Below are positions 44,233 to 55,242 of a stretch of 64,000 nucleotides of DNA, one piece after another. This DNA comes from Arachis hypogaea (taxonomy: Eukaryota; Streptophyta; Magnoliopsida; Fabales; Fabaceae). Under the pieces are notes generated by a model, which saw only the letters and a list, made by a program, of their open reading frames with translations, ran no database searches and had not been told where the DNA came from. Each line of letters opens with the position of its first letter. Position 1 is the first letter of the stretch. The stretch spans positions 80,236,445 to 80,300,444 of the forward strand of contig NC_092051.1 in the NCBI RefSeq assembly GCF_003086295.3, given 5' to 3'. The translations under genes were made by a program, and so were the position numbers.

Positions 44233-45347
44233 GTCCTAACTCTGTAATAACCTTTTATCTATTTTAAAAGTACATGAGTATTAGAATTAGAGTCATTTGT
44301 CTTTATGTCTTTAATTTCCTTTCTTTTATTATTAATTGTTTGCTTTTTAGGCCTATTTTAGATTATTTCTATTAAATAATAAATAAAGATTATAGTCTAT
44401 GCCTTAAAGTTATGAATGTCCTATGAATCCATTACCTTTCGTAAATGAAAAATGTTTTAATTACAAAAGAATAAGAAGTACATGATTTCGAATTCATCCT
44501 TGAAATTAGTTTAATTATTTTGATATGGTGACAATACTTTTTATTTTCTGAATGAATGTTTGAACAGTGCATATGTCTTTTGAATTTGCTGTTTATGAAT
44601 GTTAAAATTATTGGCTCTTGAAAGAATGATGAAAAAGGAGAAATGTTATTTGATAATCTGAAAAATCATAAAAATGATTCTTGAAGCAAGAAAAAGCAGT
44701 GAAGAACAAAGCTTGCAAAAAAAAAAAAAAGAGAGAGAAGAGCAAAAGCAAGCAGAAAATTCCAATAGCCCTTAAAATCAAAAGGCAAGGGTAATAAAAA
44801 GGATCCAAGGCTTTGAGCATTAATGGATAGGAGGGCCCGAAGGAATAAAATCCTGGCCTAAGCGGCTAAACCAAGCTGTCCCTAACCATGTGCTTGTGGC
44901 GTGAAGGTGTCAAGTAAAAAGCTTGAGACTGAGCAGTTAAAGTCGAGGTCCAAAGCAAAAAGATTGTGCTTAAGAACTCTGAACACCTCTAATTGGGGAC
45001 TTTAGCAAAGCTGAGTCACAATCTGAAAATGTTCACCCAGTTATGTGTCTGTGGCATTTATGTATCCGGTGGAAATATTGGAAAACAAAGTGCTTAGGGC
45101 CACGGCCAAGACTCATAAAGTAGCTGTGTTCAAGAATCAACATACTGAACTAGGAGATTCAATAATACTATCTAAATTCTGAGTTCCTATAGATGCCAGT
45201 CATTCTGAGCTTCAAAAGATAAAGTGAGATGCCAAAACTGTTCAGAGGCAAAAAGCTACTAGTCCCGCCCATTTAATTAGAACTAAGTTTCATTGATATT
45301 TTGGACTTTATAGTATATTTTCTTATTTTTATTCTATTTGATTTTCA
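44233..45347 (+). other. 3' noncoding region of element F
   Basis: Colinear with 37478-38572 of B, including an A-rich run near 44718 and the CTTGTGGCGT / CTGTGGCATT blocks at 44892 and 45049. No gene was found. Confidence 0.65.
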
Positions 45348-45385
45348 GTTGCTTGGGGACAAGCAACAATTTAAGTTTGGTGTTG
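45348..45385 (+). ncRNA. H2 hairpin and PPT position of element F
   Basis: GTTGCTTG-GGGA-CAAGCAAC (45348-45367), then AAGTTTGGTGTTG (45373-45385), then the 3' LTR. Confidence 0.78.
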
Positions 45386-46489
45386 TGACGAGCGGATAAT
45401 TTATATGCTTTTTGGCATTATTTTTAAGTAGTTTTCAGCATGTTTTAATTACTTTTGAGTATATTTTTATTAGTTTTTATTCAAAATTCACATTTCTAGA
45501 CTTTACTATGAGTTTGTGTGTTTTTCTGTGATTTCAGGTATTTTCTGGCTGAAATTGAGGGACCTGAGCAAAATCTGATTCAGAGGCTGAAAAAGGACTG
45601 CAGATGCTGTTGGATTCTGACCTCCCTGCACTCGAAATAGATTTTCCGGAGCTACAGAAACCCAAATGGCGCGCCCTTAATTGCGTTGGAAAGTAGACAT
45701 CCAGAGATAAACTACGTAAAATGGTGTTTAACCCCAATTCTATGTTCCATTCTGGCATTAAACGCCAGAAACAGGTTACAAGTTGGAGTTAAACGCCCAA
45801 ACCAAGTTACAACCTGGCGTTTAACTTCAGAAACAGCCTAGGCACATGTAAAGCTCAAGTCTCAGCCCTAGCACACACCAAGTGGGCCCCGGAAGTGGAT
45901 TTCTGCACTATCTATCGTAGTTTACTCATTTTCTGTAAACGTAGGTCACTAGTTAGTATTTAAACAACTTTTAGAGATTTATTTTGCATCTCATGACATT
46001 TTCACGTTTTACATTGTATCTCTATGGCATGAGTCTCTAAACTCCAGGATTGGGGGTGAGGAGCTCTGCTGTGTCTCGATGAATTAATGCAATTACTTCT
46101 GTTTTTTATTCATACATGCTTGTTTCTATTCTAAGATATTCACTCATACTTAACCGTGATGAATGTAATGATCCGTGACACTCATCACCATTCTCAACCT
46201 ATGAATGTGTGCCTGACAACCACTTCCGTTCTACCTTAGATTGAGTGTATATCTCTTAGCCTCTCGGTTCATGATCAGAGTCTTCGTGGTATAGGCTAGG
46301 ACTATTGACGGCCATTCCTGAGATCCGAAAAGTCTAAACCTTGTCTGTGGTATTTCGAGTAGGATCTGGGATGGAATGACTATGACGAGCTTCAAACTCA
46401 CGAGTGCTGGGCGTAATGACAGACACAAAAGGATCAATGGATCCTATTCCAACATGAGTAAGAACTGACTGATGATTAGTCGTGCGGTG
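45386..46489 (+). repeat. 3' LTR of element F (left 1104 bp, cut by complex D)
   Basis: Matches 12894-14037, with a deletion of about 42 bp near 45706 and many substitutions. It stops in mid-LTR (ATTAGTCGTGCGGTG) where the D LTR begins. The missing 400 bp are not found to the right of D. Confidence 0.88.
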
Positions 46490-46594
46490 TGATGCCAGGG
46501 CATTTTGGCCAGTTTCACTGACCTTTTCTTTACTATTTTTCGGGTAGTTTCATGCATTTTCTTAGGAAATAAGCTAGTTTTGGGTAGATATTCA
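46490..46594 (+). repeat. LTR head fragment (complex D, first LTR)
   Basis: First 105 bp of the A-family LTR, joined near 46594-46596 to the 3' noncoding region (cf. 55262). All of the rest of the LTR, gag and ORF2 is missing. Confidence 0.85.
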
Positions 46595-47673
46595 TTTTGG
46601 TCCATCTTTTTCTATGCTTTAAATAAGGAAGATCTTGTATGAAATAGAACTTGCTTCCATGTTAGTTTAAACCTTTTTGAATTCTTTTTTTTTAGTTTGT
46701 GTGATGAAGAGGTCTCTGTGTGCTGGTCTTTATGTTACTGCACCATTTCTTTACTTACTTGTATGCTTGTCCCTTTTGAATCAAATGAAAAGAGAATGAG
46801 TGAGTTTTAAAAAGACCAGAGAAGAGTTCATACTAGGGAATAAATCCATGAGTTTGTGGTATGGTCATAAGTTAGCTAAGTTGGTTCAACCACAAGGTGG
46901 AAAGACAACTATCGGTCATGAATACTATGCCTGAGACACACCCCATGAGACTAGCTAAGTAAGAAGATCCTAATAAGAAAAAGGGAAAGAACAATCAAGG
47001 TTGAGGAATAAAAGAAAAAGAGTAAGCAATAAGGCCAGGCACCAATAGTTTTAAATCTTGAGGCATGTGTTTGTGGTGTTCCTGTGTGAGGGATCTACTT
47101 GGATGAATAAGCTCTTAGGAGTGCCTTATCACTTGGTAACTTGGGTTAACTAACTCGGGATTATCAGCTGAAAGTCCACTATCAAGAGTAACCCTCACCA
47201 CAGAACATTTAGTAACCCAAAGAGGTGCTGGACACCAAGGCCTCAAGTAAAGAAAAAGAATAAACTATATGCCTGTGGTGTGCATGTATGGGGGAGAGAC
47301 TTGAGCAAGTAAGTCCTTAGAGGTGTCTCAACACCTAGCACCTTGAACCAACTGGTTCGGGAGTGTTGGTTGAAAGCTTATCTTAAAGAGTTGCCCCCTT
47401 ATAGAACACTTAGCCTGAAGGACACCAATAAGCCCTGAAATGACAATAAAAGGATCAATGAATAAAAGTATCATGGGATGTAAGCAAAGTGAGTATTGTA
47501 GGGCATGATAAAAGTCTGAAAGCCAGGAATGAATCTAAGTTGCTATGCATGAAACCACCATAAAATCAGTGACATGACTTCCACAAGAATGACTCATTTC
47601 TCTTGGCATTTCATTCATCATTCTCTTGTTCCAGTACTTGCTTAGGGACAAGCAAGCTTTAAGTTTGGTGTTG
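46595..47673 (+). other. 3' noncoding remnant, H2 hairpin and PPT position (complex D, left unit)
   Basis: Colinear with 55260-56340. The hairpin CTTGCTT/AAGCAAG lies at 47637-47656 and AAGTTTGGTGTTG at 47661-47673. No gene was found. Confidence 0.8.
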
Positions 47674-49828
47674 TGATGCCAGGGCATTTTGGCCAGTTTC
47701 ACTGACCTTTTCTTTACTATTTTTAGGGTAGTTTCATGCATTTTCTTAGGAAATAAGCTAGTTTTGGGTAGATATTCACTTACACCTGGATTCAATCATA
47801 CATTGTGCATTTTACATGATTTCATGAGGATTTTGCATGAATTTAGTGACAAATTGTATGCTGCATTACCCATGACTTGGACTAGAACTTTGATGCACTC
47901 TATTGTTTGATTTCAGGACCAAAGGAAGCAAGGAATGGGAGGTAACTTGCAAAGTTAATGAGAAAAGTGACTGCCAATAACGCTCTCGAAGCCATCATTA
48001 CCCACGTTAAGAGTCACGTTAACTAAGTTAACGTGAACTCTAATGTGAAAAAGGGAATTTGGGCCAACGTTAGTGACACTTAACATTCTCACTAACATTG
48101 GCCAATGCTCACAAGTGGACACGTTAGAGTCCACGTTAACTTAGTTGACGTGGCCTTTAACGTTAAAAAGGGGAACTGAAGCAAACGTTAGTGACATTCA
48201 ACATTGTCACTAACGTTTGCCTAAGTGCACAATGCCACGTTAACGCCCACGTTAACTTAGTTAACGTGGAGGCTAACGTGTAAGAAGAAGGTGATGGCCA
48301 ACGTTAGTGACACTTAACATTGTCACTAACGTTAGAAGGAGCCACACAAGCCACTATGAGCCACGTTAACTCCCACGTTAACTTAGTTAACGTGGAAGCT
48401 AACGTGGATGAGTAAATAATGAGCTAACATTAGTGACACTCAACATTGTCACTAACGTTGGGGATGGCTAAGCATGGCCACGTTATAGAGCCACGTTAAC
48501 TAAGTTAACGTGGACTCTAACGTAAGACATGGGGGCACATTGGAACGTTAGTGACAATGTTGAGTGTCACTAACGTTCTCGAAGGATGGCAAGCCCACGT
48601 TAAAGAGCCACGTTAACTAAGTTAACGTGGGCTCTAACGTAGGAGCAATGGGGGCATTTCAACATTATTGGGAAAGTTAAGCCCCAATAACGTGTGCGAA
48701 GGACCTAGAGGCAATGTTAGTGGCAACGTTTGTGCCACTAACATTAAAGTTAACGTGGCTTTTACTTAGGAACGTTAGTGAGAAAGTTGATTGTCACTAA
48801 CGTTCTCGAACTCATATTTTCACTAAACGTTAACACCCCTAACGCCCTGAGCTCAAGTCTCTGCCCACTTCACACTTTCTCTCTACAAGTAAAGCCAAGT
48901 CCAAATGAAGAAAAGAACTGCTTCAAACTCAAGAAAATAGCATAGAACTACTTCTTGTATTTACTTTCTCTGCACTTCTAGTTTTCATTATGTATTCTCC
49001 ATCTTTGTTTTCGTTTTCCAGAGCTATGAACAACTAAACCCCTTTCATTGGGTTAGGGAGCTCTGTTGTAATTTGATGGATCAATACTAGTTTTCATTAT
49101 TCTTCTTCTATCTTTTCTCTTGATTTTACTTGAAAGCTTTCGATCTTCATCCAATTGGGTAGTTATCTTGGAAAAGAAACTATTCATACTTGGATCTCTT
49201 CGGAACCTTGGAAGAGGAATGAAGAGATCAAGCTAGAAATGCTTTCTCATGCTGGACCAAATTGGGTTTGGATGGATATGTGACTATAATCCTCTCAATG
49301 CTTGATTTGGGAAATGCATGTGGTATAATCAGTGACCATACTTCATCTCTTCTTATGAGCAATTTACCAAGGAATTGGCTATTGATCAAGATTTGAGAGA
49401 TTGAATTACAAGAAATTGTAATTCAATCACTTAAGATTGCCAAGGAGATCAATGAGTGCATTGATTGAGGAAGAGATGTAAATGAGATTGATCTGGAGAA
49501 TGCAACATCTCCTAAGCCCAATGAACTCCCCATTTCTAATCTTATTCATTCTCTTTAATTTCTGTCATTTACATTTATGAGCAATTCCCCCATTCCCATT
49601 TAAGATTCCGCAATTTACTTTCTGCCATTTACTTTCCCGCCATTTAATTTTCTGCAATTCTCAAGTTAATTCCTGATTAGCTCAACTAGAACATTCCTCT
49701 AATTAAAGTTGCTTGATCAATCAATCCTTGTGGGATTCGACCTCACTCTATTGTGAGTTTTTACTTGACGACAAATTCGGTACACTTGCCGAAGGAAATT
49801 TGTTATGAGACAAGTTTTCCGTGCATCA
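47674..49828 (+). repeat. Middle LTR of complex D (2155 bp)
   Basis: TGATGCCAGG...GTGCATCA. Compared with 5824-8187 it lacks a palindrome unit near 48240 and about 96 bp at 48930-48934, which carried the TATA box. Palindrome array 48001-48805; U5 hairpin 49742-49757. Confidence 0.92.
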
Positions 49829-49834
49829 AGTTTA

Positions 49835-49851
49835 TGGCGCCGTTGCCGGGG
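49835..49851 (+). promoter_or_regulatory. Primer-binding site of complex D (exact tRNA-Asp match)
   Basis: TGGCGCCGTTGCCGGGG, six bases after the middle LTR. Confidence 0.93.
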
Positions 49852-50100
49852 ATTGATTGTGCATCAACAATGATTAGATTGGAGGATAACTAGATTGAGC
49901 ATTTTATTTTTTGTTTGATTTAAATTTCTGTTTGAGTTATTTACTTCCTGTTTTAGTTAATTTCTTCCCTTACCTCTACTTTTCCTGTTTTATTCGCACT
50001 AACCCACTAACTGTTTGATATATTGCATCACTCACACTAACAGTAATTCTGGCAGATATACTTTCTGCACCTATTCTCTTTGCTTGTACTTGTTGGTTGT

Positions 50101-52923
50101 ATGACAGGGAGAAGAAGCGGGGCTTCAACTTCCTTTGATTCTGAACCTGATAGAACCTTCCTTAGACTAAGGAGGGAGGCAAGAGACAAATGTGTAGTTG
50201 GTGCTGAAAAAGAGGAGGAACACTTTGAGGAATACTTTGAACCAAACATGGAAGAAAACATGGAAAACCATCATGAAGAAGAGGCTCACAACCATGGCAG
50301 AAGAGGTCGAGCAAATCATGCTGGGGAGGATAGAAGAGTTTTAGGCTCCTACATCAACCCAAACCTGGGAAACTGAGGGAGTAGCATTCAAAAGCCAACC
50401 ATCCATGCCAACAATTTTGAACTGAAGCCACAGCTCATCACCCTTGTGCAGAACAACTGTTCGTTCGGAGGAAGTGTCCAAGAGGACCCAAATCAACATT
50501 TAACCACCTTCCTGAGAATATGTGACACAGTGAAGTCTAATGGTGTTTATCCTGACGCCTATAGACTGCTCTTATTTCCATTCTCACTCAAGGATAAGGC
50601 AGCCAAGTGGATGGAAACTTTCCCAAGGGAAAGCTTGACAACTTGGGAAGATGTGGTGAACAAATTCTTAGCAAGACTTTACCATCCTCAACGAATCAAT
50701 AGGTTGAGAGTTGAGGTCCAAACCTTCAGGCAACAAGATGGTGAGACTCTATATGAGGCATGGGAGAGGTTTAAGGACCTGACAAGGAGGTGTCCACCTG
50801 ACATGTTCAACGAATGGGTGCAGCTGCACATTTTCTATGAAGGGCTCTCTTATGAGTCAAAGAAGGAACATAGACCATTCACCGGAGGATCTTTGAACAA
50901 GAAGAAAACCATTGAGGAAGCTATAGATGTTATTGAAACAGTAGCAGAGAACGACTACTTCTATGCTTCCGAAAGAGGGAACACAAGAGGAGTAATGGAG
51001 CTAAACAATGTAGATGCTCTGTTGGCCCAAAACAAGCTCATTACCCAACAGCTGGCTGACCTCACCAAGAAGATGGAGAGGAACCAAGTGGCAGCAATCT
51101 CCACTTCATCAACAACCCAAGAAGGAGTGAATGAAGAGGCAGATGGTAGCCAGGAGCAAGCCAACTACATCGGGAATTCACCTAGGCAGAACCATGATCC
51201 ATACTCCAAGACTTACAACCCTGGATGGAGGAATCACCCAAACTTTGGGTGGGGAAATCAACAAGACCAAAGCCTTGATCAAAGACGCCCAAATCCAAAC
51301 AATGCAGCTCACCAACACTTCACATCTAGACCATATCAACATCCCAATAACAACACCTCTCCACATTCATATCAAGGCCAGAACAACCCTCCTCAACCAG
51401 ACCTATCATCATTTGATGAAAGAATCTCAAGGATTGAAAATCTACTTGAAGGCATATGCAAGGATATCCAGGACAGTAAAGCATTCAAGGAGGAAGTGCG
51501 AGCCAGTTTCAAGAATCAGGGAGACACAATCAAGAGGTTAGAATCTCAAGTAGGATATCTCTCTGAGCAAATTCCCAAACCCACAGATGGATTTCCAAGT
51601 GACACAGAGAAGAATCCGAGAGGTGAAATAAAGAAAGTAAGATGGGAAGATTACAAGATGGTCACTATAAGTGATAAGGAGACTGAGGACAAGCCAAGCA
51701 AGCTGTCAGAACAACCTGAAGATACCTCAGCAGAGAAGGAGGAAAAAGAATACCAGGAATCAGAAATATCAAAACAGGAGCTGCTGAGACTCTATGCACC
51801 TTTTCCCCAGCTGCTCAATGGTGCTGTGGAAAAGAGAATATACTCAAGATTTCTAGACTTGTTTGCATCTCTGCATGTGAACATACCATTCATCAAGATT
51901 ATCCAACAAATGCCTGCATTCATCAAGTACATGAAGGAGCTGCTTCCTAGGAAAATCTCACTCAAGGGAGGCCAAACTATAGTGATGAACAAGGAGTGCA
52001 GTGCCCTCATTCAACCGTAGTTGCCTACGAAAAGAAAAGATCCAGGGAGTTTTTATGTCCCCTGTGCCATAGGAGAAACAATGTTTGATAGAGCACTATG
52101 CGATTTGGGAGCGAGCATCAACTTAATGCCCTTAGCCCTGGTGAAGAGACTGCAGATCAATGAGATATTGCCCACAGATGTGGTCATCAGGCTGGCTGAC
52201 AAAACTCAAAAACAAGCAATAGGAGTGGTGGAAAATGTGTTGTTAAAGGTGGGGAAATACTTTCTTCCCACAGACTTTGTCATCTTGGACATGGAAGAGA
52301 ATCACACTCACCCAATCATATTGGGAAGACCATTCCTAGCTACAGCCAGAGCACTCATAGATGTGGAGCGAGGGGAGCTAATATTGAGGATCCATGATGA
52401 GCAACTCAGCTTCAATGTCTTCAAACTCTCCCAAGAAGCTGACCAAGAAAATAAAGAACCAAGCAATGATCATACTGAGATGCTGACAGAGGAAACAAGC
52501 ACTGATTCACTACCAACACATCCTAAAACCCCATTGCATGAGGAACAAGGCAAACAACCATTGTCACAGCTCAAGGAGAAGCTGGAGGAACCTAAACCAC
52601 CAGAGGCATGTGAATACAACAACAAAATTCCCTTAGAAGAAGTTACCAAGAGCAAGGCAACATCAAAAGGGACAAAGAAGAAGGTACCAAGGGGGTGGAG
52701 GAACAAGAAGATCCCTACGGAAAACTTCTCTCCAGGAGATAAAGTGATCTCAGCTTACTTCCCAGATATCCCCCCTAGTCTCCCCACTGTACCATCTCAG
52801 TTACCTAAGGTCTTCACTATTAACAGAGTCCTCTCCTTGGAACATGTAGAGATCATTGATACAACCAATGGATATAAGTCCAAGGCAAGAGGGGAGGACT
52901 TGAAGCATTATCAACCTCCCTGA
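50101..52923 (+). pseudogene. gag-protease with integrase C-terminal remnant (complex D, two stops)
   Basis: Start chosen at ATG 50101 (MTGRRSG), which aligns with MSRSKD of B; an in-frame ATG at 50080 is possible. One frame of about 940 codons is interrupted only at TGA 50374-50376 and TAG 52018-52020. Acidic N-terminus (EEEHFEEYFEPNMEEN), gag core (LLLFPFSLKDKAAKW, ETLYEAWERFKDL), helical Q-rich linker, then PR core CDLGASINLMP near 52099 and ILGRPFLATA. The basic C-terminal tail has FSPGDKVISAYFP and GEDLKHYQPP, like the integrase end. The stop at 52018 is CAG in copy A. Best-preserved copy of this gene. Confidence 0.88.
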
Positions 52924-52964
52924 TGAAGAAGAAATGTCAAGCTAGTGACGCTAAAGAAGCGCTT

Positions 52965-52982
52965 CATGGGAGGCAACCCATG
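52965..52982 (+). ncRNA. Post-stop hairpin H1 (complex D)
   Basis: CATGGG-AGGCAA-CCCATG, identical to copy A, 41 nt after the stop. Confidence 0.75.
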
Positions 52983-53746
52983 TTTTATTAGATTTTACTA
53001 TTGAATAAGTCAATATTCATAAATTCCAACCCAAACTTGGTGAACTCCTTATTGTGCAGTATATAGTGAGGAACAAGTTTGGTGTTCAAAGCAAACCAAG
53101 ATGCATGCTAGTCTTGGGAGCTTTGAACAAAACTTTTCATCACAATGCTTCAAACTAAGTTTGGTGTCACCCCATGGTGCCACCAAAATGCATAAAGGGA
53201 TACACACTTAGTTAGTTGGTTGGAGTTCATGAATAAACAATCTATTTTTTTCTCTTTATTATTTTAGCCGAAAAAATCTAAATTGATTTTTTTTTTATGA
53301 TATTTCTTACTTTTCTTATTTGATCTTTATAGGAAAAGGAAAGGAGCATTGAAAGAGATTGATTGGACAATTTAATGGGAAAGGATTCGGCCACTTCATG
53401 AAGAGGGCACTACACACGTGCCTCAAGGGGAAATGCATGGGGAATGGTTGCCATGCAACATTGGAGGAAGAACAAACTTGGAAAGTGAACTAACTCCATC
53501 ATAAAGTTGAGAATCCTCGTGCTTACTCCATACACAACCCCATCCGTTCATCATACCAACCCCATCAATCCACACCTTTCATCTCTTCATCACTACTCTA
53601 TATAAGTGAATCAAATCCACACCCTCTCCACATTCGAAATTCATACCCCTTGCACTTCACTTTCCAGCGACCCACTCTTCAACTTCCCACTCTCTAAATC
53701 CCACATCTCTTCCCTTCACTACACCCATTTTGCTTTAACTTGATTC
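52983..53746 (+). other. Spacer between gag-protease and ORF2 (complex D)
   Basis: Noncoding. It holds AAGTTTGGTGT at 53075 and 53157, a T-rich tract at 53283-53330 and TATATAAG at 53599-53606, followed by a C-rich leader. Confidence 0.7.
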
Positions 53747-55242
53747 ATGGCATCATCAAGCTCCAAGAGGCAGAAGAGGAAGGAACCAACGGAGAACATT
53801 CCCTTCGACGAAAAGAGATTCAAGACTGCCTTCCATGAATGAGAATTTGAGCGGATAAAGCTCAAAAAGATACTGCCAGAGTTAACCTTCCAAATCAATG
53901 AAGATGAATGCCCACAGATTCGGGAGAAGATTGAAGAAAGAGGGTGGCAATTGCTCACCAATCCAGAGGGGAAGATCAATGCAAACCTCATCAAAGAGTT
54001 CTACGCAAATGTGGTCAGAGATGACAAAACCAGAGCCCCAACCTTCAAAAGCTATGTAAGGGGAAAGGAGGTAGACTTTAGTCCAAATGCTATAATAAGA
54101 ACTCTTCACCTGAAATCACAACACTTTGATGAGCCTAGCTATCATACAAGGATAAGTAAAAACCAAGACAATGATGAGCTCACTGAGATAGTGACTGACA
54201 TATGTGTAATAGCAGCGGACTGGGAGAGGTATGGGGATGGGAAACCCCGGTTCATCAAGAGGGGAGACCTTAGCCCAGAAGCCAAGGGGTGGTTTGAACT
54301 CGTGAGGAGGTCTATTCTCCCAACTGCTAATAATTCAGAGGTAAATATTAATCGAGCAACTATGGTACATTGCCTAGTACAAGGTGGAGAAATCAACGTG
54401 CATGAACTTATAGCTGAGGGAATTCAAGATTCAGATGAGAAGCTTGAATCAGGTGCCAGGCTTTGGTACCCCAGCACCATTCTCCGATTGTGCACAAAGG
54501 CCAAAGTAGTTTTTGAGGATAGTAATCCAGACTGGGTTAACCTAGGGAGGCTAATGACAACCCAGCGTATGGCCTATACCACACCTGCTCAGCAACAAAG
54601 AAGGCCACAAATAGGGAAACTAAAAGCAAAGGAAGCAGCTCACCAAGAGGAGTCTCATCAGGAAGAATATCAACAGGGAGAGCATCCTTACCCAGCCGAT
54701 TTGAATATGAATCACCTTCTCAGAGCCATTGAAGACTTGAGGTGAGACATATAGAAGGACAAGAGCAAATATTGAACTGGATGAGTCAACAAGAAGAGTG
54801 GAAGAAACAAAAAATGGAGCAGCAACAAGAACAATACTCCCAGCTCACTCAAACCATCAACCAAGCTACCGAGAGGCAAGATCGTCAAGATAAGCATTTG
54901 CAGGAACTCAATCAGCGACAACTAGCCCAGATGAAAGCATTCAATGAGTTCACTTTACTTAATGAAGGACGACAACTACAGCGGGAGGAGTTCAACATCA
55001 ACACTCAAGCCAAGTTGAACTACATGTCCAGTAATATGCATCAGCTACACTATGCCATCCCTACATATGATGAGGTCCAAAATGATTTTGTAGAACAAGA
55101 AGAGAGGAAAGTGAAACAGCAAAAGGAGACACTCAAGAAGAAGATGGAAGATGGTGGTTTCTGGAAGAAGCTTCTTGGAAAAGGCAAGGGAAGTGGGAGA
55201 ACAAGCAATCAAGAAGGAGAGCATGGACATCCACAAGAGTAA
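53747..55242 (+). pseudogene. ORF2 of complex D (one stop, one frameshift)
   Basis: ATG 53747. TGA at 53840-53842 replaces CGA of copy A. The frame is then open through the conserved core (EFYANVVR, VRGKEVDFSPN, GWFELVRRSILP, VHCLVQGGEI) to a one-G deletion near 54738 (GACTTGAGG versus GACTTGGGGG in A). The coiled-coil C-terminus continues in the next frame to TAA 55240-55242 (QILNWMSQQEEW, LNQRQLAQMKAFNEFT). Damage is at different places from copy A, so the two decayed independently. Confidence 0.78.

Larger units (their letters stand above)
12894..46489 (+). mobile_element. Element F: old Athila-like element, carrier of the nested insertions
   Basis: 5' LTR 12894-14439, degenerate PBS, gag and pol remnants, ORF2 split by element E, 3' noncoding region, PPT position and 3' LTR from 45386, itself cut at 46489 by complex D. 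Both LTRs begin TGA(T/C)GAGCGGATAATTTAT and are related to the LTR of element B. LTR divergence is about 5-6% by rough hand count over 1.1 kb, the highest of the three nested elements. The rest of the 3' LTR and the second target-site copy are missing from the window. Confidence 0.88.
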
